Origin: Maribacter antarcticus DSM 21422
GTDB lineage: Bacteria > Bacteroidota > Bacteroidia > Flavobacteriales > Flavobacteriaceae
NCBI RefSeq assembly: GCF_000621125.1
Contig: NZ_JHZC01000007.1
Span: 1-64,000, forward strand
Length of the DNA stretch: 64,000 bases
Direction of reading: 5' to 3'
Shown: piece after piece, positions 1-8,856 of the stretch
Numbering within the stretch: the stretch's first letter is position 1
Layout of the letters: each line of letters starts with the position of its first letter
Made by a program: the position numbers and the translations under genes
The notes under the pieces: generated by a model
The model's input: the letters and a program-made list of their open reading frames with translations, nothing else
Told to the model about the DNA's origin: nothing
Database searches by the model: none

Positions 1-511
1 CTGTGTGTAGCTGTTTCGTCCATCTGTTGATACGTTCTTCAGAAGCATGTGATTCGTTATCCTCGTCCAAGGCGAGGCCATAAAAAGTATCTTGGTCTAC
101 CGATGCCTTGGAAGCTGAAAAGTCATAGTCTTCAGATGGCCAATGCCCAATTATTCTCCCTCCGTTTTTAAGAACAAATTCAGCAAGCATACCTACACCA
201 TCGATAAAGTAATCGTCGTAACCGAATTGATCACCCAGACCGAAGATTGCAATAATTTTATTTGTGAAATCAACGGTTTTGAAATCCTCAAAAAAGTCCT
301 CCCAGTCACTTTGCAAATCTCCGTCGTACCAAGTGGATAAACCCAAAATGATAAAGTCGTATTGTTCAAAGTAAGAAGTGTCGATTTTTGAAACCGCTTG
401 TACATCAATCTCCCAAAATTCACATTTCTGAACTATAGCGTGCGTAATCTCCTCAGTAGCACCGGTATCACTTCCATACACTAGCCCAATTTTAGTTCTA
501 TCGATTTCCAT
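1..511 (-). CDS. fldA: Flavodoxin (long-chain type), C-terminal end cut by window edge
   Basis: The gene starts at the ATG 511-509 and runs off the left edge after 170 codons, so only a few C-terminal residues and the stop are missing (family about 170-180 aa). The FMN phosphate loop SDTGAT (residues 14-19), the flavin-stacking loop STWYDG (59-64) and the second loop GLGDQFGY (91-98) are all visible. Flavodoxins are small cytoplasmic FMN electron carriers that replace ferredoxin when iron is short. It lies 32 bp downstream of a methyltransferase gene on the same strand, probably as the last gene of a three-gene operon, and a Fur-family regulator lies at 3663-4130. Control by iron is an inference from this context. 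The product call is secure. Confidence 0.93.
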   Translation of the reverse strand, partial: MEIDRTKIGLVYGSDTGATEEITHAIVQKCEFWEIDVQAVSKIDTSYFEQYDFIILGLSTWYDGDLQSDWEDFFEDFKTVDFTNKIIAIFGLGDQFGYDDYFIDGVGMLAEFVLKNGGRIIGHWPSEDYDFSASKASVDQDTFYGLALDEDNESHASEERINRWTKQLHT

Positions 512-543
512 ATCCTTCTATCTTGGTCTGTTAAACATAATGA

Positions 544-1239
544 TTAGGAATCCTCCTTTTCTGATTTGTACTTTGCCACTTTTTGAAGGGTAGCCACTAA
601 AAATGGTCTATTTACCACTACACCAGTCTTGTCCTTTACATCCTCGTTTCTTGTCTGAATGTCCAGGCTTTTAAAATGCTGTTCTGAAACTAGATTAGCG
701 AATTTGGCAATATCGTATAGGCCAAAAGATTCATCTACGAACGGCTTGTCTTTCATAAACGATCCCTCGACAAAAGTTACAACACAAATACCATCTGGTT
801 TTAACACCCTATAGATTTCACATAAAAAAGCTTTGGGGTCCTGCCAAAAATAAATAGTGTTTACCGTCAAAATCCGATCAAAGAAATTATGTACATATGG
901 TATCTTGATTCCATCGTATCTTAAAAACAAGGCTATTCTATCGCTTACGGACTTACAATTGATTTTGTTAGCTTCATCCACCATTACTTGAGAAATTTCC
1001 AATCCAAAGTAACGTAGGTTTGCTGCTTGCCTAAAGAGAACATTTAGATGGGTACAACTACCAGGGCCTATTTCCAGTATTCTATTCTTGTCTTTAATCC
1101 GTAGCGCAGTAATAGAGTCAATAATCATCCCCTTATTACTTTCATACATAATACTACCTAGGTCTTTACCTGCCTCCCCTTTTGGACAGCGTAATTGTTC
1201 TGCGAGATTTAGGATTGCAGTATTGGAGGGTACTACCAT
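544..1239 (-). CDS. Class I SAM-dependent methyltransferase (type 11)
   Basis: A 231-residue cytoplasmic protein with a Rossmann methyltransferase core. Motif I ILEIGPGS is at 54-61 and binds SAM. The later stretch ending in VNTIYFWQDP, followed by YRVLKPDG, is the usual motif III/post-III region of UbiE-like small-molecule methyltransferases. The substrate cannot be told from the sequence. It starts 2 bp after the stop of the Cys-rich gene at 1242-1589 and ends 32 bp before flavodoxin, so the three are probably co-transcribed. It may act in an iron-limitation response or in metal or metalloid handling (inference only). Confidence 0.85.
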   Translation of the reverse strand: MVVPSNTAILNLAEQLRCPKGEAGKDLGSIMYESNKGMIIDSITALRIKDKNRILEIGPGSCTHLNVLFRQAANLRYFGLEISQVMVDEANKINCKSVSDRIALFLRYDGIKIPYVHNFFDRILTVNTIYFWQDPKAFLCEIYRVLKPDGICVVTFVEGSFMKDKPFVDESFGLYDIAKFANLVSEQHFKSLDIQTRNEDVKDKTGVVVNRPFLVATLQKVAKYKSEKEDS

Positions 1240-1241
1240 TG

Positions 1242-1589
1242 CTAAGAATCCTTTGATGTTACATTATTCTCCTTTAACGTGGCATCCATATTCAACGCAA
1301 ATTGAGTACCCTTTATTAAATCCTCCATCCTGTGTAAAATTGGTTCGTCAACTTTCAGGCAGATATCGACCAATGGATTCTTACACCAAATCTTATCACA
1401 TTTTCCACCACATTCAGAACAACCACACGGCCCATGCGATTTTTGAACAATACCCAATAAATATACCAAATCAGCTCTTGACATAAAAAGGCCAACAGTA
1501 TCTACTACCAATTGCATTTCACATTCTGGATTCTGACTGTTATTTATACGATATGTTGCACCGTAATCATTCTTGTAAATAAGATCCAT
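1242..1589 (-). CDS. Small Cys-rich cytoplasmic protein, first gene of the flavodoxin operon
   Basis: A 115-residue protein with no signal peptide. Its central cluster of cysteines C55, C57, C60, C64 and C69 (CGCSECGGKC then C) looks like a metal site, either zinc or Fe-S. Before it lies the stretch VDTVGLFMSRADLVYLL. The pattern R-x-[ED]-L-x2-L-x2-I found there also occurs in the C-terminal half of the protein encoded divergently at 2032-2385, so the two may be distant relatives (DUF6686-like). It is the promoter-proximal gene of the operon with the methyltransferase and flavodoxin. Function unknown. Confidence 0.7.
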   Translation of the reverse strand: MDLIYKNDYGATYRINNSQNPECEMQLVVDTVGLFMSRADLVYLLGIVQKSHGPCGCSECGGKCDKIWCKNPLVDICLKVDEPILHRMEDLIKGTQFALNMDATLKENNVTSKDS

Positions 1590-1633
1590 GAAATTATATT
1601 TATTTTATTTCCACATAAAAATACTACTATTTA

Positions 1634-1648
1634 TATTTAATCTAAATA
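1634..1648. promoter_or_regulatory. Candidate operator palindrome
   Basis: TATTTA-ATC-TAAATA is a 15-bp inverted repeat with 6-base arms about 45 bp upstream of the 115-aa gene. It is AT-rich like Fur boxes, and a Fur-family gene lies 2 kb away. In DNA this AT-rich such palindromes also arise by chance, so this is only a candidate. Confidence 0.25.
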
Positions 1649-1797
1649 AATTTAATACTTTTAACATGTACTATTTTAATAATGAAATAGCCATACATCT
1701 TTAATCTATGCTTTCACAGTAGGTCTACTGACATTGGCTCGCTGGTTGAAGCGGTTTTTCATAAAAGATGGTATTACTTAAGTTGAGTTAGTTTGGG

Positions 1798-1835
1798 GAG
1801 TGGCATGGCGCATTACATGCCACTCTCTTTTTAAT
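1798..1835 (+). terminator. Orphan intrinsic terminator
   Basis: A perfect 10-bp stem GAGTGGCATG / CATGCCACTC with an 8-base loop, followed by TCTTTTTAA. It can only terminate a + strand transcript, yet no gene lies upstream on that strand before the divergent operon. It is either the end of a small RNA starting near 1680-1740 or a leader terminator for the gene at 2032. Confidence 0.65.
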
Positions 1836-2031
1836 CTGGCGGTAAAAGTTTCTTACACTATTAAATGAAGTTCTGTAATCGGGCAATTTAACAGTATAAT
1901 TGGTTTTTTACTTAGTGACTTGGCCATCTTAAAAATCACCTTTTGCAAAGGGAGATTCTTACTTAATAGTAGCAATATATTCAGATAAGGGAAGGAAAAT
2001 TATAATAATATAAACTTATAAAACTAAGAGC

Positions 2032-2385
2032 ATGTGCCATAAAGTATGTACGTTATCTAAAAATAAAGATGGGCAACTTACCTATTGTTCTACATGTGAT
2101 ATCTACCATCTATATTTCAATAATATCTACCTAGAATTTAAACAGTCCGAAATGGAATGCTTTAAAAAATTCATTACACATATTAATATCGAATACTGGG
2201 AATCCTCAAACGATCGTGTGCTGCAAAAACGCAAGATACCCATACAGACCATGCAACAAAACCTAGCCATGGTGTTCAATAGACGGGAACTTTATTCTCT
2301 CAAGGCGATTTTATTTGAAACTAACGATAAAATAGATGCCCCAATTAGTTTATCGGAAATCGATTATGTACAGTATTTGAATTGA
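2032..2385 (+). CDS. Small conserved flavobacterial protein, DUF6686-like
   Basis: A 117-residue soluble protein starting MCHKV. Cysteines C2, C6, C19 and C22 (with CSTC at 19-22) could hold a metal. The pattern FNNIYLEF and the C-terminal RRELYSLKAIL fit what I remember of the DUF6686 family, whose function is unknown; that name is tentative. It is transcribed away from the flavodoxin operon across a spacer with a candidate operator, which suggests joint control. No signal peptide or membrane segment is seen. Confidence 0.65.
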   Translation: MCHKVCTLSKNKDGQLTYCSTCDIYHLYFNNIYLEFKQSEMECFKKFITHINIEYWESSNDRVLQKRKIPIQTMQQNLAMVFNRRELYSLKAILFETNDKIDAPISLSEIDYVQYLN

Positions 2386-2784
2386 AGCAGCCGCACTACT
2401 ATAGAATTAAAATAGACACATTAAGCAACCTTATGAAGATATTAACGGCAATTTATTTCTCTAAGGAGAGGGTTCGAAGAACAATTGGGCTCCTCCGTAC
2501 ATGACAATTAGTAATGAATAGAGATTGACATTTAAAAAACGATACTGATGTGCTAAAGAACTAGCCGCAAGTGATAGACTGTAGGTTCATAATATTAAAA
2601 TTCATAGTGTTTTACAGCGATGCTTAACGTGAAATTTGGTTTTGTTTCATCAACTGCGAAGAGGGAACGAGGTCACTCGCCTAACCTGATGAAGTAGAAG
2701 TGTTAAACTAGTGTCAATTCACATTTACTCTGATTTTACGGAATGATACTTGATATTATCACAATAAGATTAAAGGCTTATAAC
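2386..2784. other. Intergenic, no gene recognised
   Basis: About 400 bp with no convincing coding frame. There is a loose inverted repeat near 2645-2695 (TTTCATCA ... TGATGAAG). On the minus strand, 2461-2595, a 44-codon hydrophobic open stretch without a start codon can be read. Either could be debris of a dead gene. Confidence 0.4.
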
Positions 2785-3510
2785 ATGAAAAAAATTCTCT
2801 TTCTTACAACCCTCTTTGCTGTAGTAATCGGTAATGCCAAAGAGCTAGAGGAAGACACTTTAACCGTTCCAACAGAAACATGGAGTGTTGGGGGTAATCT
2901 TACATTTAACACCTTTAAGAATATTGCGGGCAACCAACCATTAATCAGTGAAAACAAAACCGTAATCTTTGCCGTTTTACCAAATATCGGACTTACGATT
3001 GCTAAAAATACTATCCTCGGCCTAAGATTTAGGTACAGCTTTCAAAACACCGAAAACTCGTTTATAGCGCAATCTACGATCAATAATGCGAATTCTACAG
3101 TAACAAATACCTTAGCTATAGCACCTTATGTTACACGCTTTTTTCCCGTTGGCAAAAAGTTAGCTTTCTATCTTCAGGGAGAATCAAACTACGCTAACGC
3201 AGTTAGCGATAGGACCGACCAAAACACAGGTCAGCCTATTGGTCAGCAAACGTCCAACAATTATTCGATTGGTATTCGCCCAAGTATCACTTACTATATA
3301 TCAACAGATTTCGCTTTAGAAACGGGGATAGATTTTCATGAGTATTCACATACGGATTCTGAAACTGGAGACGCCAATAATTTACTACTTGGAACTGGAG
3401 AAATGAATGGCTTTAGTTTTAATCTGAATCCGTCTAAACGCCTTTTTGGCTTTCCTTTTATTTTTAATTTACCTCTAATCTCAAAAAAATATGAATTCAA
3501 AAATTTGTAA
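2785..3510 (+). CDS. Outer-membrane beta-barrel protein
   Basis: I place the start at the ATG 2785, where a signal peptide begins (MKKILFLTTLFAVVIGNAKE); a longer reading from 2743 adds 14 residues that do not look like part of it. The mature part has alternating hydrophobic and polar strands with aromatic ends (for example TILGLRFRYSFQ and NNYSIGIRPSITYYIS), typical of an 8-stranded barrel of about 240 aa. No specific family is certain. It lies between the DUF6686-like gene and the Fur gene, so a link to metal supply is possible but not shown. Confidence 0.7.
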   Translation: MKKILFLTTLFAVVIGNAKELEEDTLTVPTETWSVGGNLTFNTFKNIAGNQPLISENKTVIFAVLPNIGLTIAKNTILGLRFRYSFQNTENSFIAQSTINNANSTVTNTLAIAPYVTRFFPVGKKLAFYLQGESNYANAVSDRTDQNTGQPIGQQTSNNYSIGIRPSITYYISTDFALETGIDFHEYSHTDSETGDANNLLLGTGEMNGFSFNLNPSKRLFGFPFIFNLPLISKKYEFKNL

Positions 3511-3662
3511 GCTCACGAGCAAATCACATGAACTTAATTACCCACAAAAAGGAAGGGAATAAAAAAGCCCAAACAACAGCGGTAAGTTTATTTTATTTAC
3601 ATGGTGAAACTGTTCATTAAAAAAGAATTTACAAAAAAATATAATTTTATAAAAAAAGTTTT

Positions 3663-4130
3663 ATGGCTTGTATAAGTAGTTTTAATATTATTAAGGGAGT
3701 ATTTACTGCATTTCTAGAAGAAAACGGACACCGAAAAACACCAGAAAGGTATGCTATCTTAGAAGAGATTTATAGTCTTGATGAACATTTGGATATTGAT
3801 TCCCTTTATGTTCATATGAAGAACAATAATTTTAGGGTTAGCCGAGCGACACTTTATAACACTATGGATTTATTTTTAGAGAGTGGTCTAGTTCGAAAAC
3901 ATCAATTTGGCGGTAAACATGCACAGTATGAAAAGTCCTTTTTTGATAGAAAGCACGACCATATTATTCTTACCGACACGGGAGAAGTACTCGAATTCTG
4001 TGATCCACGAATAGAATCGATAAAGAAAACGATTGAGGAAATTTTTGATATTACAATCGATAACCATTCGCTCTATTTCTATGGCACCAAAAATCAGAAT
4101 ACCGAAGCAGATAACAAACAGGCTAGTTGA
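3663..4130 (+). CDS. fur: Fur-family transcriptional regulator
   Basis: A 155-residue metal-dependent repressor. The winged helix lies at about 20-80, with recognition helix [13 protein letters not shown] (59-71). The dimerisation/metal domain has HDH at 98-100 and EFCDPRI at 111-117. The position that carries the structural zinc CxxC in many Fur proteins reads ILTDTG, so that zinc site is absent; I believe this is usual for flavobacterial Fur proteins. Whether it senses Fe2+, peroxide (PerR-like) or another metal cannot be decided from sequence. The nearby flavodoxin operon is an attractive target. Confidence 0.85.
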   Translation: MACISSFNIIKGVFTAFLEENGHRKTPERYAILEEIYSLDEHLDIDSLYVHMKNNNFRVSRATLYNTMDLFLESGLVRKHQFGGKHAQYEKSFFDRKHDHIILTDTGEVLEFCDPRIESIKKTIEEIFDITIDNHSLYFYGTKNQNTEADNKQAS

Positions 4131-4773
4131 GTAAAATAGGTTGGTTTTTTTTAGACACTTGTTAATCCTAAAAAAGTAGTCTGATATAATCAACACTAAC
4201 TTTAAATAAAGTCTTGACCTAATATTTGGAATAACAAATAGAGTATCTAAAAACCCAAGTATCGCTCTAATGTTTAGTTAAACCTATTTCAACTTAATTG
4301 ATCTAGTACATTTAAGCCCACCTTTATCTGGACTTTTCAAACCAAAGACAAGTAAACTTGCTTTTTACAGAATACATCTTCCGTAAAAGTTAATATTTTT
4401 CAAGTGACCTAAAAGGCTAAGAAATAATTACTTTAAATTATGCTTATAGGTTTTACCATTAGTTGCGAAGTGCCCTCTTAACGTTATTCGATTTCCTTCT
4501 ATCATCTTTATTCTACGGTTAGCAATAATAAAAAATTTAAGTACTCTTAAAAAATCTGAAGCGAGCAATAGCTTTCCTAAAGAGCAGGTTTTTTCATGAC
4601 TAGTTATCATTTTTTTATATAACCACCTTATTGAGCACCCGAAATTTAAAATATTCGAAGGATTCCAAGTGTTAGTTTTGGCACCGATAATTATCTAAAA
4701 AGGCTTAATTGGTTTTAATGCAGATAGACTTGAATAATACAAGAAATACTTAAAATCAGTGTGTAATGCTAAA
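4131..4773. other. Long AT-rich intergenic region, nothing recognised
   Basis: 640 bp with no homology I recognise. A 60-codon frame on the minus strand (4428-4610) has an unremarkable composition and no context, and I do not call it. The region may contain the fur 3' end and decayed sequence. Confidence 0.4.
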
Positions 4774-4801
4774 ATAAAAAAGCTTCCAATTTCTTGAAAG
4801 C
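4774..4801 (-). terminator. Intrinsic terminator of tRNA-Ala
   Basis: Read on the minus strand, the stem GCTTTC / GGAAGC (one G-T pair) has an 8-base loop and is followed by a run of six T. It begins about 12 bp after the CCA end of the tRNA, so it probably ends the uspA-tRNA transcript. Confidence 0.7.
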
Positions 4802-4812
4802 CCTGCTATCCT

Positions 4813-4889
<77 letters not shown>

Positions 4890-4940
4890 CTTTTTGGCTT
4901 GAACAAAGAAAATGCTTTTTAGCAAGCTATCAAAGTAATC

Positions 4941-5738
4941 TTAATCTTTCTTAACGCTTAAAATTAATACAGGAACCGAAGCGGAAAACTCTGATTTTAA
5001 AATCGTGCTCTTCTCCCATAATTTTTTAAAGAATCCTCTTTTTCGCCTAAAAACACATAATAAATCTGGCTGTTTCGATTCAAAATGTTGCAAAACACCT
5101 TGGTAAGTAGTGGCATTCTCCGTGATACTTAACTCAGAACTAATATCCATTAATGCAGTATCTACTTTAAGGTCGTCATCTGTGTAACCCGGCGTTTTTA
5201 CCAATAGTACATTTACTTTGCATCTGTGTTTACTGGCAATATGTACCAAAGGGTCCAATATCCTTTTTCGTTTCAATATACCCGACTTAAACGCCACCAA
5301 TACATTTTTAAAACTTGCGTATTTTGTCCCTTTGGGTACAACCAACGCAGGGATGTCGGTTCGTTTAATAATACCACCCGATGTAGCGCCCAAATACAGT
5401 TCCTCTTGAATATCATGGCTGCGAGGCGCTAGAATTATAAGATCTATTCCCATCTCTTTATTCACATCATTTAGGCCATCTACCAATTCCCCATTATAGG
5501 TAACCACTTTAATCTCGACGTTTTTCTTTTCTATTTTAGCGATGACGCCTTTTAAACGCTCCTTGCCTCTTTCTGCGATTTTTTCTGTAACATTAGCCAA
5601 GGTGCCTGCCTTAGAGACTGCACTAAATACTTCCATTACATAAATACGAGCTCCGAAATCCGAAGCGAAATCTACTGCATATTGCAGGGTTTCGTGTGCG
5701 TCCGAAGAGGTGCCGACAGGAACAAGAATATTAGTCAT
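4941..5738 (-). CDS. Universal stress protein, tandem UspA domains
   Basis: A 265-residue cytoplasmic protein with two Usp domains. The first starts MTNILVPVGTS and runs to about 140, including LAPRSHDIQEELYLGATSGGIIKR. The second starts FKNVLVAFKSG near 144 and runs to the end. The Usp ATP-binding signature G-x2-G-x9-G is recognisable in the first half (GATSGGIIKR) and weaker in the second. Such two-domain proteins are common in Bacteroidetes and are linked to stress survival; the molecular role is not known. Confidence 0.9.
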   Translation of the reverse strand: MTNILVPVGTSSDAHETLQYAVDFASDFGARIYVMEVFSAVSKAGTLANVTEKIAERGKERLKGVIAKIEKKNVEIKVVTYNGELVDGLNDVNKEMGIDLIILAPRSHDIQEELYLGATSGGIIKRTDIPALVVPKGTKYASFKNVLVAFKSGILKRKRILDPLVHIASKHRCKVNVLLVKTPGYTDDDLKVDTALMDISSELSITENATTYQGVLQHFESKQPDLLCVFRRKRGFFKKLWEKSTILKSEFSASVPVLILSVKKD

Positions 5739-5790
5739 AGTTGGTTTATTGATTATTACTCTAAATTTACAATTAAATTGAATTCAATTT

Positions 5791-6291
5791 ATGATTGAAC
5801 CTGCAAAGATATGCGAAATTCCAGATATTCTTAAACTATGTGATGCATGCCGCTTACTTATGGAAACCAAGGGTATTTATCAGTGGACCACGGAATATCC
5901 AAATGAAAAGCAATTTATAAACGATATTAAACGCAAGGAATTGTATGTGCTAAAGCAAAATGATAGGCTAGTCGGATGTATTGTATTATCCATTGTAATA
6001 GATGCCGAATACATTCCAGTTAAATGGTTAACTGATAATGGCAACCATCTCTACATACACCGTTTGGCTGTACATCCCAACTATCAAGGAAAGGGGTTTG
6101 CACAACAATTAATAAACTTTGGGGAAAATCACGCCCGCAGCAACCAGTTTACTTCGGTCCGATTAGATACCTTTAGCCAAAACAAACGCAATCAACGCTT
6201 CTACGAGCAAAGGGGCTACCAAAAATTAGCCGATATCTATTTCTCCAATCAAAGCGAACATCCGTTTCATTGTTATGAATTGGTACTATAA
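5791..6291 (+). CDS. GNAT-family N-acetyltransferase
   Basis: A 166-residue protein with the GNAT acetyl-CoA-binding motif A: IHRLAVHPNYQGKGFAQQLI (about 90-109), i.e. V-H-P-x-Y-Q-G-K-G. It ends with the usual RFYEQRGYQK segment. The acceptor is unknown. It is divergent from the stress-protein gene and ends 9 bp before the MATE exporter gene, so it may be co-transcribed with it. Confidence 0.9.
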   Translation: MIEPAKICEIPDILKLCDACRLLMETKGIYQWTTEYPNEKQFINDIKRKELYVLKQNDRLVGCIVLSIVIDAEYIPVKWLTDNGNHLYIHRLAVHPNYQGKGFAQQLINFGENHARSNQFTSVRLDTFSQNKRNQRFYEQRGYQKLADIYFSNQSEHPFHCYELVL

Positions 6292-6300
6292 CAACTATTC

Positions 6301-7629
6301 TTGAGCACGACAATCAATTTTAAAAGTATAAATAAGCTTGCAGTTCCTGCCACTATTGCTGGAATTGCCGAGCCGATATTATCTATAACCGACACGGCCA
6401 TCGTTGGAAATATTCCTGTAAACGGATTAGAATCTTTGGCCGCTGCAGGTATTGTAGGGTCTTTTTTGTCCATGCTCATTTGGATTCTAGGTCAGACCCG
6501 AAGTGCTATTTCAGCAATTATATCCCAATACTTGGGTGCTGGTAAATTAAACGAAATAAAAAATCTTCCTGCACAAGCTATTTATTTAAATATTGGACTA
6601 AGTATCTTAATTCTCTTATCCACTATTTTTATCATTGAAGAGATTTTTGAATTACTAAACGCATCCGGGAAAATTTTACAGTATTGTATTAGCTACTACA
6701 GTATAAGGGTTTGGGGCTTTCCGTTAACCTTGTTCGTGTTTGCAGTCATGGGTATTTTTAGAGGACTTCAAAACACTTATTGGCCTATGGTCATCGCCAT
6801 TGTCGGTGCCGTTTTGAATGTTGTTTTAGATTTTATGCTAGTTTTTGGCATAGAAGGATGGATAGCGCCCATGTACTTGGAGGGTGCTGCCTATGCCAGT
6901 TTAATCGCACAAGGAGTAATGGCGGTTATGGCCTTTATTCTGCTAGTCACCAAAACCAATATCAGTCTTAAGCTAACCTTTCCTGTGCACAAAGAGCTAG
7001 GAAGGTTGGTTGTGATGAGCCTAAACCTTTTTGTCCGGGCTATAGCCTTAAATACAGCTTTAATACTTGCAGTTAGAGAAGCTGCCGCAATGGGTGATAA
7101 ATATATCGGCGCACATACGATTGCCATAAATATCTGGCTTTTCTCTGCCTTTTTTATTGATGGGTATGGCGCAGCCGGAAACATCATGGGCGGAAGACTG
7201 TTAGGGTCAAAAGACTATAATGGTTTATGGAAACTCTCCAAAAAAATTATAATTTACGGCAGTTGCGTCAGCCTTGTGCTTATGGTTTTAGCATTTGCTT
7301 TTTATTATCCTATTGGTTCGCTTTTCTCAAAAGAAACTATAGTTCTCGAAGCCTTTTATGGCATCTTTTTTATAGTAATACTTGGACTCCCCATAAATAC
7401 CGTAGCTTTTGTTTTGGATGGATTGTTTAAAGGAATGGGTGAAATGCGCTATCTTAGAAATACCCTTCTGACCGCAACCTTCCTCGGTTTTGTGCCGATG
7501 CTCTTTTTTGCAAAGTATATGGATTGGAGCCTTACGGGAATATGGATAGCCTTTTCTGTTTGGATGCTTATTAGAGGTGGTGCGCTGGTATGGAAATTCA
7601 GAAGGAAGTTTAGACCATTACTTTCGTAA
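6301..7629 (+). CDS. MATE-family multidrug/toxin efflux transporter
   Basis: A 442-residue, 12-helix inner-membrane transporter of the DinF/NorM type. Initiation appears to be at TTG 6301, because the family N-terminus (INKLAVPATIAGIAEPILS) begins immediately and no ATG lies upstream in frame. MATE proteins export cationic drugs or metabolites in exchange for Na+ or H+. The second repeat starts near 235. It is probably co-transcribed with the GNAT gene 9 bp upstream. Confidence 0.92.
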   Translation: MSTTINFKSINKLAVPATIAGIAEPILSITDTAIVGNIPVNGLESLAAAGIVGSFLSMLIWILGQTRSAISAIISQYLGAGKLNEIKNLPAQAIYLNIGLSILILLSTIFIIEEIFELLNASGKILQYCISYYSIRVWGFPLTLFVFAVMGIFRGLQNTYWPMVIAIVGAVLNVVLDFMLVFGIEGWIAPMYLEGAAYASLIAQGVMAVMAFILLVTKTNISLKLTFPVHKELGRLVVMSLNLFVRAIALNTALILAVREAAAMGDKYIGAHTIAINIWLFSAFFIDGYGAAGNIMGGRLLGSKDYNGLWKLSKKIIIYGSCVSLVLMVLAFAFYYPIGSLFSKETIVLEAFYGIFFIVILGLPINTVAFVLDGLFKGMGEMRYLRNTLLTATFLGFVPMLFFAKYMDWSLTGIWIAFSVWMLIRGGALVWKFRRKFRPLLS

Positions 7630-7859
7630 TGGTATTTTAAACACGTAGCAGTCTGGGCGCAGTCTAATGCTTTAGGAGTTCCTTGTACATCTATACGCGC
7701 TTAATCTGTCCTGATAATTGCCTTATAAAAGTGTATACCCTTTTGGGGGGCCACAACAGTACAATGAAATAGATTGATTCTTACCTCGCAATGACGTACT
7801 TAGTTTTTAACTTTGTACTTTAAATAGACATCGAGTATCCAACATCAAACGCTAAAAAC

Positions 7860-8627
7860 ATGACAACTGACAGACCCAACGGCAGTCTTTACACCAAAAT
7901 AGAAAGCCGAATCGCAACGGTGGAGTTTGGCCATCCGGCAAGTAATTCTTTTACTTTAGCACTTCTTAATAGGTTAACAGCGGAATTGGACAAACTTTCC
8001 AATAATGACGAAGTTACCATGATCGTTCTAAAATCCGAAGGAGAAAAAGCCTTTTGCGCAGGGGCTTCTTTTGATGAATTGATACAGGTGTCCAACTTGG
8101 AACAGGGCGAAATTTTCTTTAGCGGCTTTGCCAACGTTATCAATGCAATGCGCCGTTGTAAAAAAGTGATTCTAGGTCGTATTCAGGGGAAAACCGTGGG
8201 CGGCGGTGTAGGATTGGCTTCTGCATGTGATTATGTGTTTGCGGTAGAAAGCGCTTCTATAAAATTATCAGAAGTTTCTATTGGTATCGCACCATTGGTT
8301 ATTGCTCCAGCAGTGGAACGTAAAATAGGTGCCGCTGCACTATCAGAATTGTCCCTAGCTCCTACTGAATGGAAAAATGCGTATTGGGCTAAGGAAAAAG
8401 GACTCTACGCTAAAGTCTTTGAAGGGATTGATGCGCTGGACAAAGAAATCGAATTTTTCACACAAAAACTTTCTACCTATAATCCATCTGCCTTATTCGA
8501 ATGGAAAAAAGCACTTTGGAACAATACCGACCACTGGGATACGCTGTTACCAGAAAGAGCTAAAATTACAGGTAGCTTGGTCCTATCTGAGTTTACAAGA
8601 AACGCACTTTCCAAGTTCAAAAAATAG
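7860..8627 (+). CDS. Enoyl-CoA hydratase/isomerase family, methylglutaconyl-CoA hydratase-like
   Basis: A 255-residue crotonase-fold protein. The oxyanion-hole region reads FCAGASFDEL (65-74) and VGGGVGLA (113-120), and SEVSIGIAP (137-145) carries the second catalytic glutamate (E138). At the first catalytic Glu position there is glycine (G118). The stretch IGIAPLVIAPAVERKIG resembles LiuC-type methylglutaconyl-CoA hydratases of leucine breakdown, which often share this feature. No other leucine-degradation gene is present in the window. Confidence 0.85.
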   Translation: MTTDRPNGSLYTKIESRIATVEFGHPASNSFTLALLNRLTAELDKLSNNDEVTMIVLKSEGEKAFCAGASFDELIQVSNLEQGEIFFSGFANVINAMRRCKKVILGRIQGKTVGGGVGLASACDYVFAVESASIKLSEVSIGIAPLVIAPAVERKIGAAALSELSLAPTEWKNAYWAKEKGLYAKVFEGIDALDKEIEFFTQKLSTYNPSALFEWKKALWNNTDHWDTLLPERAKITGSLVLSEFTRNALSKFKK

Positions 8628-8721
8628 GCTTGCCATTAACAACCAACAAAAAACAGAAGCTGCCTGCTCATACTAAAAAAGGGTTTGATACCGTTTGAAC
8701 ATTAAATTACTGAACAGTACC

Positions 8722-8835
8722 ATGGATATTTTAAATTTTCTAAATAGCGATCTTATATTACCAATACTTGCTCTTATTATCATTGTTATTTATGCAGGTG
8801 GTAGAATAAGGAATAAGAAGCGTTACAAACGTTAA
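8722..8835 (+). CDS. Possible small single-helix membrane protein (37 aa)
   Basis: A short frame encoding MDILNFLNSDLILPILALII, one hydrophobic helix, then a basic tail rich in Arg and Lys (GGRIRNKKRYKR). This is the positive-inside topology of genuine small membrane proteins. It lies directly before the remains of a DUF3592 gene. There is no homologue I can name, so the call rests on topology only. Confidence 0.35.
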   Translation: MDILNFLNSDLILPILALIIIVIYAGGRIRNKKRYKR

Positions 8836-8856
8836 CTACAAATGCATAGGAGAAAA

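Larger units (their letters stand above)
1590..2031. other. Divergent intergenic region with palindrome and orphan terminator
   Basis: 442 bp between two divergent transcription units. It is very AT-rich near 1590-1700, where both promoters would be expected. It contains a short palindrome at 1635-1647 and a strong hairpin with a T tract at 1798-1835, but no convincing coding frame. Confidence 0.6.

Noticed and set aside
2470-2505. CTCCTCCGTACATG resembling the end of a group II intron
   Set aside because: No domain V hairpin fits and no reverse transcriptase is nearby, so the similarity is only in a few bases.
2461-2595. Minus-strand open stretch of hydrophobic codons (SLAAS...YGGAQLFFE)
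   Set aside because: It has no start codon, is only about 44 codons long and matches no family I know. It could be debris, but the evidence is too thin to call a gene.
4428-4610. 60-codon minus-strand frame in the long spacer
   Set aside because: No family, signal, context or conservation argument supports it. Frames of this length are common by chance at this base composition.
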